Assembly: GCA_020853995.1 (NCBI GenBank)
Contig: JADYXV010000221.1
Coordinates: forward strand, 1-11,720
Reading direction: 5' to 3'
Source of the DNA: Novosphingobium sp.
GTDB lineage: Bacteria; Pseudomonadota; Alphaproteobacteria; Sphingomonadales; Sphingomonadaceae
Length of the DNA stretch: 11,720 nucleotides
Of this stretch, positions 6,439 to 11,720 are shown piece by piece. The position numbers were made by a program, and so were the translations under genes. Below the pieces are notes generated by a model. It saw only the letters and a list, made by a program, of their open reading frames with translations. It was not told where the DNA came from and ran no database searches. How positions within the stretch are numbered: position 1 is the stretch's first letter; the number at the start of each line of letters is the position of its first letter.

Positions 6439-6723
6439 ATGGACTTTATCTCGATCCTGAGCATTTTTGTGCTCGCCTGCTTTGTCGGGTACTACGTCGT
6501 CTGGTCGGTGACCCCGGCTCTTCACACGCCGCTTATGGCCGTTACTAACGCGATTTCTTCGGTGATCGTGGTGGGTGCGCTGGTCGCTTCGGCTGCCGCT
6601 GGTAGCCCTTCAGCCAAGTGGCTTGGCCTCCTTGCTGTGGTGCTGGCATCGGTCAATATCTTCGGCGGTTTTGCCGTTACGGCACGCATGCTGGCAATGT
6701 ACAAGAAGAAGGAGAAGAAGTGA
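6439..6723 (+). CDS. pntAB: NAD(P) transhydrogenase subunit alpha, part 2 (membrane domain)
   Basis: Small integral-membrane subunit that, with the N-terminal half of PntB, forms the proton channel (domain II). It is 94 residues and strongly hydrophobic, with about three helices (roughly 4-24, 36-55 and 60-84) and the family signature HTPLMAVTNAISSVIVVGA at 29-47. A lysine-rich tail (YKKKEKK) stays in the cytoplasm. GAGGGGG at 6426-6432 is a good Shine-Dalgarno for the ATG at 6439. Its TGA overlaps the ATG of pntB by one base (TGATG at 6721-6725), and its lysine/glutamate tail codons contain AAGGAG, the ribosome binding site of pntB. In enterobacteria this segment is fused to domain I; the split form is normal for alphaproteobacteria. 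Confidence 0.95.
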   Translation: MDFISILSIFVLACFVGYYVVWSVTPALHTPLMAVTNAISSVIVVGALVASAAAGSPSAKWLGLLAVVLASVNIFGGFAVTARMLAMYKKKEKK

Positions 6724-8180
6724 TGGAACACGTCGCTGTTTCTCCGTGGGTTGCATTCGCCTACCTCGTATCGGGTGTCCTGTTCATTCTGGCACTTCGC
6801 GGGCTTTCCAGCCCAGCCACCAGCCGTGCGGGCAACCGTTATGGCATGATCGGCATGACCATTGCGGTCGTGACTACGCTGGTTACGCACATGCCGATGA
6901 AGGCCGGTGATGCTTTCAACAGCTATGTCGGGCCTGACTTCTTCTCATTCGGCGAAATTCTTGCAGCCATTGCTGTGGGTGCGGTCATCGGTCTGACAAC
7001 CGCCCGGCGGATCAAGATGACGGATATGCCGCAGTTGGTTGCGGCGTTTCACTCGCTGGTCGGCCTCGCGGCGGTTCTAGTGGGGCTTGCGGCTTATCTG
7101 AACCCTGAAGCCTTCGACATCATGCTGCCCGATGGTGAAATCAACCCAGTCAGCCGCATAGAACTTGGCCTTGGTATCGCCATCGGTGCGATCACCTTCT
7201 CCGGTTCGATCATCGCGTTTCTCAAACTTGCCGGCAAGATGAGCGGCTCGCCGATCATGCTGCCGGGGCGTCACGCGCTTAACCTTGGCACCTTGCTTGC
7301 GATCATCGCTTTGACGGCATGGTTCACTCAGGACCAGTCGGTTTGGGTCATCGCGACGCTGACTGTGCTTGCGTTCATCATCGGCTTCTTGCTGATCATT
7401 CCAATCGGCGGTGCGGACATGCCGGTCGTCGTCTCGATGCTCAACTCGTATTCGGGCTGGGCCGCTGCGGCGATGGGCTTCACGCTCCAGAACACTGCGA
7501 TGATCGTCACCGGTGCGCTCGTCGGCTCGTCAGGTGCTATCCTTTCGTACATCATGTGCAAGGCCATGAACCGCAGCTTCATTTCGGTGATCGCTGGCGG
7601 CTTTGGCGCAGCCCCCGAAGCAGGTGGCGGCGCAGCGCGTGAACAGCGTCCTTGGAAGCGCGGCTCGGCTGAAGATGCGGCCTACATGATGAAGGAAGCC
7701 GAAAGTGTCATTATCATTCCGGGCTACGGCATGGCGGTCAGCCAGGCCCAGCATGCGCTGCGCGAAATGGGTGACCAGTTGAAGGCTCACGGCGTCAATG
7801 TGAAGTACGCGATCCACCCTGTCGCAGGCCGTATGCCGGGGCACATGAACGTGCTGCTGGCTGAAGCCAACGTACCATATGATGAAGTTTTCGAACTGGA
7901 AGACATCAACAGCGAATTCGCACAAGCCGACGTTGCCTTCATCATCGGCGCGAACGACGTGGTCAACCCTGCGGCCAAGACGGACAAATCCTCACCGATC
8001 TACGGCATGCCCGTTTTCGATGTAGACAAAGCTAAAACGATCTTTTTCGTAAAGCGCTCGATGGGCGGGGTCGGCTATGCCGGTGTCGACAACGACGTGT
8101 TCTACATGGACCAGACGATGATGCTTCTCGCCGACGCCAAGAAGATGGTCGAGGATATCGTCAAGTCGCTGGGGCATTGA
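6723..8180 (+). CDS. pntB: NAD(P) transhydrogenase subunit beta
   Basis: Carries most of the transmembrane proton channel and the NADP(H)-binding domain III. It is 485 residues from ATG 6723. The N-terminal two thirds (about 5-275) is a run of hydrophobic helices including the conserved stretch MPQLVAAFHSLVGLAA and GADMPVVVSMLNSYSGWAAAAMGF. Domain III (about 315-485) has GYGMAVSQAQ from 334, HPVAGRMPGHMNVLLAEA, VNPAAKTDKSSPIYGMPV from 414 and KRSMGGVGYAGVDN. The frame stays open 105 bases further upstream, to 6618, but that would overlap pntAB heavily. ATG 6723 has AAGGAG at 6709-6714 and overlaps the pntAB stop by one base, so it is the chosen start. The end overlaps the next gene by one base in the same TGATG arrangement. 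Confidence 0.96.
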   Translation: MEHVAVSPWVAFAYLVSGVLFILALRGLSSPATSRAGNRYGMIGMTIAVVTTLVTHMPMKAGDAFNSYVGPDFFSFGEILAAIAVGAVIGLTTARRIKMTDMPQLVAAFHSLVGLAAVLVGLAAYLNPEAFDIMLPDGEINPVSRIELGLGIAIGAITFSGSIIAFLKLAGKMSGSPIMLPGRHALNLGTLLAIIALTAWFTQDQSVWVIATLTVLAFIIGFLLIIPIGGADMPVVVSMLNSYSGWAAAAMGFTLQNTAMIVTGALVGSSGAILSYIMCKAMNRSFISVIAGGFGAAPEAGGGAAREQRPWKRGSAEDAAYMMKEAESVIIIPGYGMAVSQAQHALREMGDQLKAHGVNVKYAIHPVAGRMPGHMNVLLAEANVPYDEVFELEDINSEFAQADVAFIIGANDVVNPAAKTDKSSPIYGMPVFDVDKAKTIFFVKRSMGGVGYAGVDNDVFYMDQTMMLLADAKKMVEDIVKSLGH

Positions 8181-8512
8181 TGCGTATGGGGCCGGGAGTG
8201 CGCTTGGGGCTGTGCCTTGTCGCTGCCTGCGCAATCTCGGCCTGCGCTCCTGCCAAGCTGGCTCAGGGGCGCGTAAAGTCCGCGTTGATCGAAGCCGGAC
8301 TTTCAGATGCCAACGCGGCCTGCATGGCTGACCGGATGACTGACCTTTTGTCGATCGGGCAACTGCAGAAGCTTCAGGCCTTGCAGGGGCCAAAGCGCGG
8401 ACTGGCCGATTATGTGGCCACGGTACGCCGGATTGGCGATGCGGAATTGCTCGGCGTCACCACTGGCGCTGCTGCCCTTTGCGCCACTGGCTTCGCCTCC
8501 GAAAGACGCTGA
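8180..8512 (+). CDS. Small predicted lipoprotein, last gene of the pnt operon
   Basis: A 110-residue protein of unknown function. It begins with a basic-hydrophobic signal (MRMGPGVRLGLCLVAACAISAC) ending in a lipobox, Ile19-Ser-Ala-Cys22, so it is probably a lipid-anchored periplasmic or outer-membrane protein. The mature part is mainly helical in character: RVKSALIEAGLSDANAACMADRM, then LSIGQLQKLQAL. It has two further cysteines (48 and 101) that could form a disulfide. The pattern GLSxxxAxCMADRMxDxLSIxQLxxLQ recalls a small hypothetical family I associate with sphingomonads, with no known role. The ATG at 8180 overlaps the pntB stop by one base. An in-frame TTG at 8177 is less likely. Tight coupling implies coexpression with the transhydrogenase, but a functional link is not shown. 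Confidence 0.8.
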   Translation: MRMGPGVRLGLCLVAACAISACAPAKLAQGRVKSALIEAGLSDANAACMADRMTDLLSIGQLQKLQALQGPKRGLADYVATVRRIGDAELLGVTTGAAALCATGFASERR

Positions 8513-8624
8513 TTTCCTGACCCGAACAAGGGTTGGATCGCAATTCCAGCAGCGATGCTCTGGACCTGACTTCCGACCTTCCGTAAGGGCTAGTCATGTG
8601 AAACTGAAATTCGCTACACTATTC

Positions 8625-8710
8625 CGTCACCCCGGGCTTGACCCGGGGTCCCGCTTCTTTGCGACGTTGCAAAAGAAACAACGGGATTCAGGGTCAAGGC
8701 CGGGATGACG
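8625..8710. repeat. 86-nt imperfect palindromic intergenic repeat (REP/MITE-like)
   Basis: Two 29-nt arms, 8625-8653 and 8682-8710, match as inverted repeats at 24 of 29 positions (outer ends CGTCACCCCGG and CCGGGATGACG). The centre folds again: TTCTTTGC and GCAAAAGAA pair around GACGTT. The whole could form one long stem-loop. I recall dispersed repeats of this composition, whose spurious translation reads RHPGLDPGSRF, in sphingomonads and other alphaproteobacteria. It sits between the lipoprotein gene and the racemase-like gene and might also block read-through or exonucleases. Confidence 0.75.
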
Positions 8711-8757
8711 ATAACGTATCGAAATTCTGCTCCATGATTCCAAAGCCAGACAGCCCC

Positions 8758-8763
8758 TAGGAG
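8758..8763 (+). promoter_or_regulatory. Ribosome binding site supporting a TTG start
   Basis: TAGGAG at 8758-8763 lies nine bases before TTG 8773-8775, and the encoded LRKIGLIGGMSW is the expected N-terminus of the racemase family. This decides for a TTG start; the next ATG would cut into the conserved GGMSW motif. Confidence 0.7.
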
Positions 8764-8772
8764 TATCGGACT

Positions 8773-9462
8773 TTGCGCAAGATCGGCCTGATTGGCGGCA
8801 TGAGTTGGGTTTCGACCCGCACCTATTACGAAGACATTAATCAATTGGTGCAAGCGCGCGCCGGCATGGACGTGAGCGCGCCTTTGTTGATAGAAAGCCT
8901 GAACTTCGCCGACCTTGTGCGCCTTTCGACGCCAGAGCAGTGGGCGAATGCCGCAGAAATCCTGTCAGATAGCGCCCGTAGGCTTGAACAGGCCGGTGCC
9001 ACGGCGGTGCTGATCGGCGCCAATTCCATGCACAAAGTCTATGACAAAGTGGCAGCCGCCGTTTCTGTCCCAGTGATTCATATCGCCGAAGTCGTGGGCA
9101 GCAAAATGAAAGCTGACGGTATAACCAGCGCGACGTTGTTGGGCACACGGAACGTCGTGATGGAAAGCTTTTATCGTAAACGCCTGGTGGCCCATGGCAT
9201 CACGTTGCTACCGCCAGTGATGGAAGAGGTCGAGGAAGTTGACCGGATCATCTACGAAGAACTGATGCAGGGCAAGGTCACGCGGGCTGCCGAACGCACA
9301 CTCAAATCAATGCTGACCACAATGGCTAATCAGGGCGCGCAGGCCGCTGTGCTGGGCTGCACCGAACTTGACATGATTGTCGATGTCGATGCCAATGTCC
9401 TGCCAATTTATGATTGTACGCGCATCCATGCCGAAGCTGCTGTCGACTGGATTTTCGGCTGA
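8773..9462 (+). CDS. Aspartate/glutamate racemase family protein with an altered active site
   Basis: Member of the cofactor-independent Asp/Glu racemase superfamily (YgeA-like), 229 residues, cytoplasmic. Signatures: KIGLIGGMSWVSTRTYYEDIN at 3-23, the first active-site loop LIGANSMHKV at 80-89, LLGTRNVVMESFY at 122-134, and the second active-site motif GCTELD at 195-200 with Cys196. Racemases use two opposed thiols. Here the first position is Ala83, where the family usually has cysteine; E. coli YgeA is reported to have threonine there. Cys196 is kept. The enzyme may be one-directional, act on another substrate or be a non-racemase member. Translation starts at TTG 8773, as judged by TAGGAG upstream. 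The dGTPase-like gene begins four bases after its stop, so they form one transcript. The family call is firm; the reaction is open. Confidence 0.85.
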   Translation: MRKIGLIGGMSWVSTRTYYEDINQLVQARAGMDVSAPLLIESLNFADLVRLSTPEQWANAAEILSDSARRLEQAGATAVLIGANSMHKVYDKVAAAVSVPVIHIAEVVGSKMKADGITSATLLGTRNVVMESFYRKRLVAHGITLLPPVMEEVEEVDRIIYEELMQGKVTRAAERTLKSMLTTMANQGAQAAVLGCTELDMIVDVDANVLPIYDCTRIHAEAAVDWIFG

Positions 9463-9466
9463 TCCG

Positions 9467-10642
9467 ATGACAAGCTATGGCCGTGCGCCTTATGCCAGCG
9501 ATCCTGCACGATCGCGTGGGCGTCAATTTGCCACTGATGGTGGCTCTGCGCGTGGACCACGCAGCGACTTTCAACGCGACCGTGACCGGATTATCCATTC
9601 CATCGCTTTTCGCCGTCTGCGCCATAAAACTCAGGTGTTTATCGCGCCTGATGGTGATCACTATCGCGTCCGTCTGACGCACAGCCTTGAAGTGGCGCAA
9701 ATTGGCCGAGTGATCGCGCGGGCTTTGGGGCTTGACGAGGATTTGACCGAAGCATTGTGCCTTGCGCATGATATCGGTCACCCACCGTTCGGCCACGCTG
9801 GCGAGGATGCGCTGGAGGCGGCGATGGAGAGTGCGGGCGGGTTTGACCATAATGCCAACACCTTGCGCGTGCTGATGCGGCTTGAAAGTCCCTATTGTGG
9901 GCACGAAGGCATCAATCTTTCGTGGGAGATGCTAGAGGGCCTTGCCAAGCACAACGGCCCGATCATGCAGCCATCGTGGGCGTTAAGAGAACTTGATGCA
10001 GCCTATCCCTTGGGCCTGCAGACTTTCGCATCGTTGGAGGCGCAGGTTGCTGCTATTTCAGATGATATCGCTTATGATAATCACGATATCGATGATGGCT
10101 TGCGTGCGGGGTTCTTGAGCCTTGACGACCTGATGGAGTTGCCGGCGGTTGCCGAACAATGGCGCCTGATCGAGCAGCGTTACCCGGGGGCACCGCAAGA
10201 CCGGATGTTGCGTGAATTGGTGCGTGGGCAGATCGGTCGGATGGTCAACGACGTCATCGCCGAAACGCGGACGCGCATAACTGACACCGGCGTCATGAGC
10301 GTTGAGGACGTGCGGGCATCAGACCGTCCGCTGGCGACATTTTCAGCGGTGATGGGCGAGGAAGAGCGCGCCCTTAAGCAGTTCATGTACGATCGGCTGT
10401 ATCTGCACGATGAACAGCGCGCCACGGCAGATCGGGCGCGAGATGTGATTGCCGCATTGTTTGGTGCATATGCCAATGATCCTGCGCTGTTGCCCGATAG
10501 CTGGCGGATTACCCTGCCGCACACAGAGCCTGCAAGAACACGGCACATTGCGGACTTCATTTCCGGCATGACTGATCGTTATGCGATTGATAGTTATGCG
10601 CGGCTGTTTGGTGAAACGCCAGAAGGCCTGCGCAATGTCTGA
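9467..10642 (+). CDS. dgt: Deoxyguanosinetriphosphate triphosphohydrolase-like protein (HD domain)
   Basis: Predicted dNTP triphosphohydrolase that releases tripolyphosphate from dNTPs and so helps set nucleotide pools. It is 391 residues from ATG 9467, the usual size for the shorter alphaproteobacterial Dgt-like type. Metal-binding HD residues are visible: His72 in VRLTHSLEVAQIGR, His101-Asp102 in CLAHDIGHPPFGHAGEDAL, and the distal aspartate pair in ISDDIAYDNHDIDDG (about 199-200). RDRDRIIHSIAFRRLRHKTQVF near the N-terminus is also family-typical. The frame is open 90 bases further upstream, but that stretch lies inside the racemase gene; ATG 9467, four bases after the racemase stop, gives the expected MTSYGRAPYA start. 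The following SDR gene overlaps its 3' end by eight bases. Substrate preference cannot be read from the sequence. Confidence 0.92.
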   Translation: MTSYGRAPYASDPARSRGRQFATDGGSARGPRSDFQRDRDRIIHSIAFRRLRHKTQVFIAPDGDHYRVRLTHSLEVAQIGRVIARALGLDEDLTEALCLAHDIGHPPFGHAGEDALEAAMESAGGFDHNANTLRVLMRLESPYCGHEGINLSWEMLEGLAKHNGPIMQPSWALRELDAAYPLGLQTFASLEAQVAAISDDIAYDNHDIDDGLRAGFLSLDDLMELPAVAEQWRLIEQRYPGAPQDRMLRELVRGQIGRMVNDVIAETRTRITDTGVMSVEDVRASDRPLATFSAVMGEEERALKQFMYDRLYLHDEQRATADRARDVIAALFGAYANDPALLPDSWRITLPHTEPARTRHIADFISGMTDRYAIDSYARLFGETPEGLRNV

Positions 10643-11312
10643 TCAAACCCGCGTCGTCCTCGTCGGCTCCACCGGCTTGATCGGGCGGGCAGTGATTAAG
10701 GAGGCTGTCGGGCGGCCCAGCGTACATTTGGTTGCGGTCGCGCGGCGGGAAGTGCCGCTGCCCAAAGGCGCGCGCATGGAATTGCTGCTTTCCGACACAG
10801 AGCATTGGCCCGATGCTATTGCTGCCGGGCGGCCGCACACCGTGGTGATTGCTCTTGGTACCACGATCAAAACTGTCGGTGGTGACAAGGCTGCATTCCG
10901 CGCTGTGGATCATGATCTGGTGCTGCAATGCGCTGCTGCTGCAAAGGCCGCGGGCGCACGCCAATTGATCGTCCTTTCGTCTGTTGGCGCACAGTTTGCC
11001 TCGAAGAACTTCTATTTGTCTGTCAAAGGCGAGGTGGAGGACAAATTGGCCAAGCTGCATTTTGACCGGCTTGATATCATCCGTCCGGGCCTTTTGCGCG
11101 GGCACCGTGAAGGCCCGCCGCGTCGAGCAGAACGCTGGGGTATGCTCTTCAGTCCGCTTGTTGATTTGCTGCTGGTCGGGCCAATGCGCAAATACCGTTC
11201 GGCAAAGGCCGCAGATTTGGCCCAAGTTATTTTGACTTTGGCCGGAAACAAGCAGCGTGGGCGGTTCGTTTTGGAGCATGATGATTTCGGGCGCATCCTT
11301 CGTCGGGGATAA
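10635..11312 (+). CDS. Atypical SDR, NAD(P)H-binding protein (TIP30/HTATIP2-like)
   Basis: A 225-residue Rossmann-fold protein. It has the atypical-SDR nucleotide motif GSTGLIG at 11-17, basic residues Arg37/Arg38 after the second strand (fits NADP), ALGTT at 73-77, LSSVGA at 114-119 and YLSVK at 127-131, which preserves the Tyr-xxx-Lys pair. The order FRAVDHDLVLQCAAAAKAAGARQ...LSSVGA...FYLSVKGEVE, followed by IIRPGLLRG, matches the bacterial relatives of TIP30/HTATIP2. The substrate is unknown. The ATG at 10635 lies within the last eight bases of dgt; the frame extends to 10581, but the upstream part encodes no family sequence. It closes the racemase-dgt-SDR cluster. The glycine riboswitch begins about 60 bp after its stop. 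No clear terminator lies in between. Confidence 0.85.
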   Translation: MSDQTRVVLVGSTGLIGRAVIKEAVGRPSVHLVAVARREVPLPKGARMELLLSDTEHWPDAIAAGRPHTVVIALGTTIKTVGGDKAAFRAVDHDLVLQCAAAAKAAGARQLIVLSSVGAQFASKNFYLSVKGEVEDKLAKLHFDRLDIIRPGLLRGHREGPPRRAERWGMLFSPLVDLLLVGPMRKYRSAKAADLAQVILTLAGNKQRGRFVLEHDDFGRILRRG

Positions 11313-11328
11313 GGGTATGCGGGCGTGG

Positions 11329-11358
11329 TTGACTTCACGTTGCACTGCAGCGAAGTAG
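11329..11358 (+). promoter_or_regulatory. Weak candidate promoter for the gcvT leader
   Basis: TTGACT at 11329-11334 is a good -35 element and sits about 45 bp ahead of the riboswitch. The -10 region 17-18 bp downstream (around AAGTAG at 11353-11358) is a poor match. The position is right for a riboswitch-controlled transcript, but the call is tentative. Confidence 0.3.
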
Positions 11359-11374
11359 AGATGTCGCTGATCGC

Positions 11375-11587
11375 GCGGGAGAGCTCTCTCGATTCGTTCA
11401 GAATCGTGAGACGCCGAAGGAGCAACCGCCCCGGAATCTCTCAGGCAAATGGACCGCGTGGGTCGATAGCGACGCTCTGGAAAGTGCTACCCTTTAACAG
11501 AAGGGGGCCGCCGAAGGGGTAACCCCATGAAACCCTTCTGGAGAGGGGGGCGGGGGAAAGCTCTCAGGTTTCCGTGACAGAGGGGGC
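11375..11587 (+). promoter_or_regulatory. Tandem glycine riboswitch
   Basis: Two glycine aptamers lie head to tail upstream of gcvT. Aptamer I (about 11375-11484) has GGGAGAG, a P2 stem CTCGATTC/GAATCGTGAG, GCCGAAGGAGCAA at 11413-11425, CTCTCAGGCAAA at 11438-11449 and the closing CTCTGG. Aptamer II (about 11488-11587) has a P2 hairpin CCCTT-TAACAG-AAGGG, GCCGAAGGGGTAA at 11510-11522, an extended GC-rich P3, CTCTCAGG at 11561-11568 and GACAGAGGGGG. These are the hallmark core strings of the class, which usually turns on glycine cleavage genes when glycine is high. The linker between aptamers is only a few bases. The call is strong from the core motifs plus the gcvT context. Confidence 0.93.
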
Positions 11588-11600
11588 GCCGAATGGCGTC
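11585..11600 (+). promoter_or_regulatory. Stem-loop directly after the riboswitch, possible expression platform
   Basis: GGCGCC-GAAT-GGCGTC forms a 6-bp stem (one G-U pair) that shares its first bases with the 3' end of aptamer II. No T-run follows, so it is not an obvious terminator. The gcvT GTG lies 24 bases further on, after a weak GGGAAA, so control at the level of translation start or by stem exchange is possible. Confidence 0.3.
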
Positions 11601-11623
11601 TGAACTGTACGGGAAACTGATTT

Positions 11624-11720
11624 GTGAGCGACACATACGATATTGATCAAACTTTAGACGCTGACGCTGAGCCGCTAGGCCCGTTGGTGCTGCCGTTGGA
11701 TGCCTGGCACCGCGCGCGGG
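11624..11720 (+). CDS. gcvT: Glycine cleavage system T protein (aminomethyltransferase), N-terminal fragment
   Basis: Takes the aminomethyl group from the H protein and passes methylene to tetrahydrofolate, releasing ammonia. Only 32 codons are in the window: after a GTG start, SDTYDIDQTLDADAEPLGPLVLPLDAWHRAR. The block LPLDAWHRAR is the usual beginning of GcvT in this group (normally continuing into the GARMVPFAGY region, beyond the window). In this frame a TGA lies at 11618-11620, so GTG 11624 is the first available start; GGGAAA at 11611-11616 is a modest ribosome binding site. The acidic N-terminal lead of about 20 residues is variable in the family. The tandem glycine riboswitch just upstream strongly supports the identification. 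Confidence 0.85.
   Translation, partial: MSDTYDIDQTLDADAEPLGPLVLPLDAWHRAR

Noticed and set aside
6618..6722. 35 extra N-terminal residues for PntB
   Set aside because: They would overlap pntAB out of frame. ATG 6723 has a good ribosome site and gives the normal PntB length.
8412..8708. Open frame of 98 codons over the lipoprotein 3' end and the intergenic repeat
   Set aside because: Its C-terminal part is the well-known false translation of the palindromic repeat (RHPGLDPGSRF type), and its start lies in another frame of the lipoprotein gene.
9377..9466. 30 extra N-terminal residues for the dGTPase-like protein
   Set aside because: The stretch lies inside the racemase coding region and reads as low-complexity MSMSMPMS; the family N-terminus begins at ATG 9467.
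10557..11345. 262-codon minus-strand frame over the atypical SDR gene
   Set aside because: No family pattern, and it covers the plus-strand SDR with its Rossmann and YxxxK motifs.
11325..11522. Open frame of 65 codons between the SDR gene and gcvT
   Set aside because: It runs through the conserved cores of both glycine aptamers; the RNA explains the sequence and no protein family is recognisable.

Overview
The window looks like a chromosomal core segment of an alphaproteobacterium, most likely a sphingomonad (Sphingomonadales, Novosphingobium/Sphingopyxis type). This rests on moderately high GC, a CcrM-type GANTC methyltransferase beside rnhB, a split three-gene proton-translocating transhydrogenase (pntAA/pntAB/pntB) led by a tiny aa3-oxidase subunit IV gene, a dispersed palindromic repeat of a type I recall from these genomes, and a tandem glycine riboswitch before gcvT. 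There are no phage genes, insertion sequences, tRNAs, rRNAs or CRISPR arrays. The family assignments rest on motifs read by eye, not on searches.

Layout. At 1-308 lies the 3' end of rnhB (RNase HII). A 206-bp intergenic region (309-514) carries eight GANTC sites and a perfect 11-bp inverted repeat. It leads into ccrM (515-1657) and then folP (1689-2795, dihydropteroate synthase with an N-terminal extension). Converging on folP, with overlapping stop codons, is a minus-strand pair: an NtrC-like response regulator (4997-3579) followed by a short-chain dehydrogenase (3559-2792). A divergent control region with three dyads (4998-5167) separates this pair from a plus-strand operon: aa3-type oxidase subunit IV (5168-5290), pntAA (5297-6427), pntAB (6439-6723), pntB (6723-8180) and a small lipoprotein (8180-8512).

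A 260-bp gap (8513-8772) contains an 86-nt palindromic repeat. A tightly packed set follows: an aspartate/glutamate racemase-like gene (8773-9462), a dGTPase-like HD hydrolase (9467-10642) and an atypical NAD(P)-binding SDR (10635-11312). The window closes with a tandem glycine riboswitch (about 11375-11587) and the first 32 codons of gcvT (from 11624).

How the genes work together. The pnt operon couples the proton gradient to NADPH formation, and the oxidase subunit IV that starts the operon belongs to the complex that builds that gradient. folP supplies folate, and gcvT uses tetrahydrofolate in glycine breakdown under glycine control. rnhB, ccrM and dgt concern DNA or nucleotide upkeep. The observations most worth checking are: the dense cluster of CcrM target sites in front of ccrM itself, suggesting methylation-dependent autoregulation; the NtrC-like regulator whose sigma-54 contact motif reads GAFPGA and whose arginine-finger segment lacks arginines; and the racemase whose first catalytic position is alanine.
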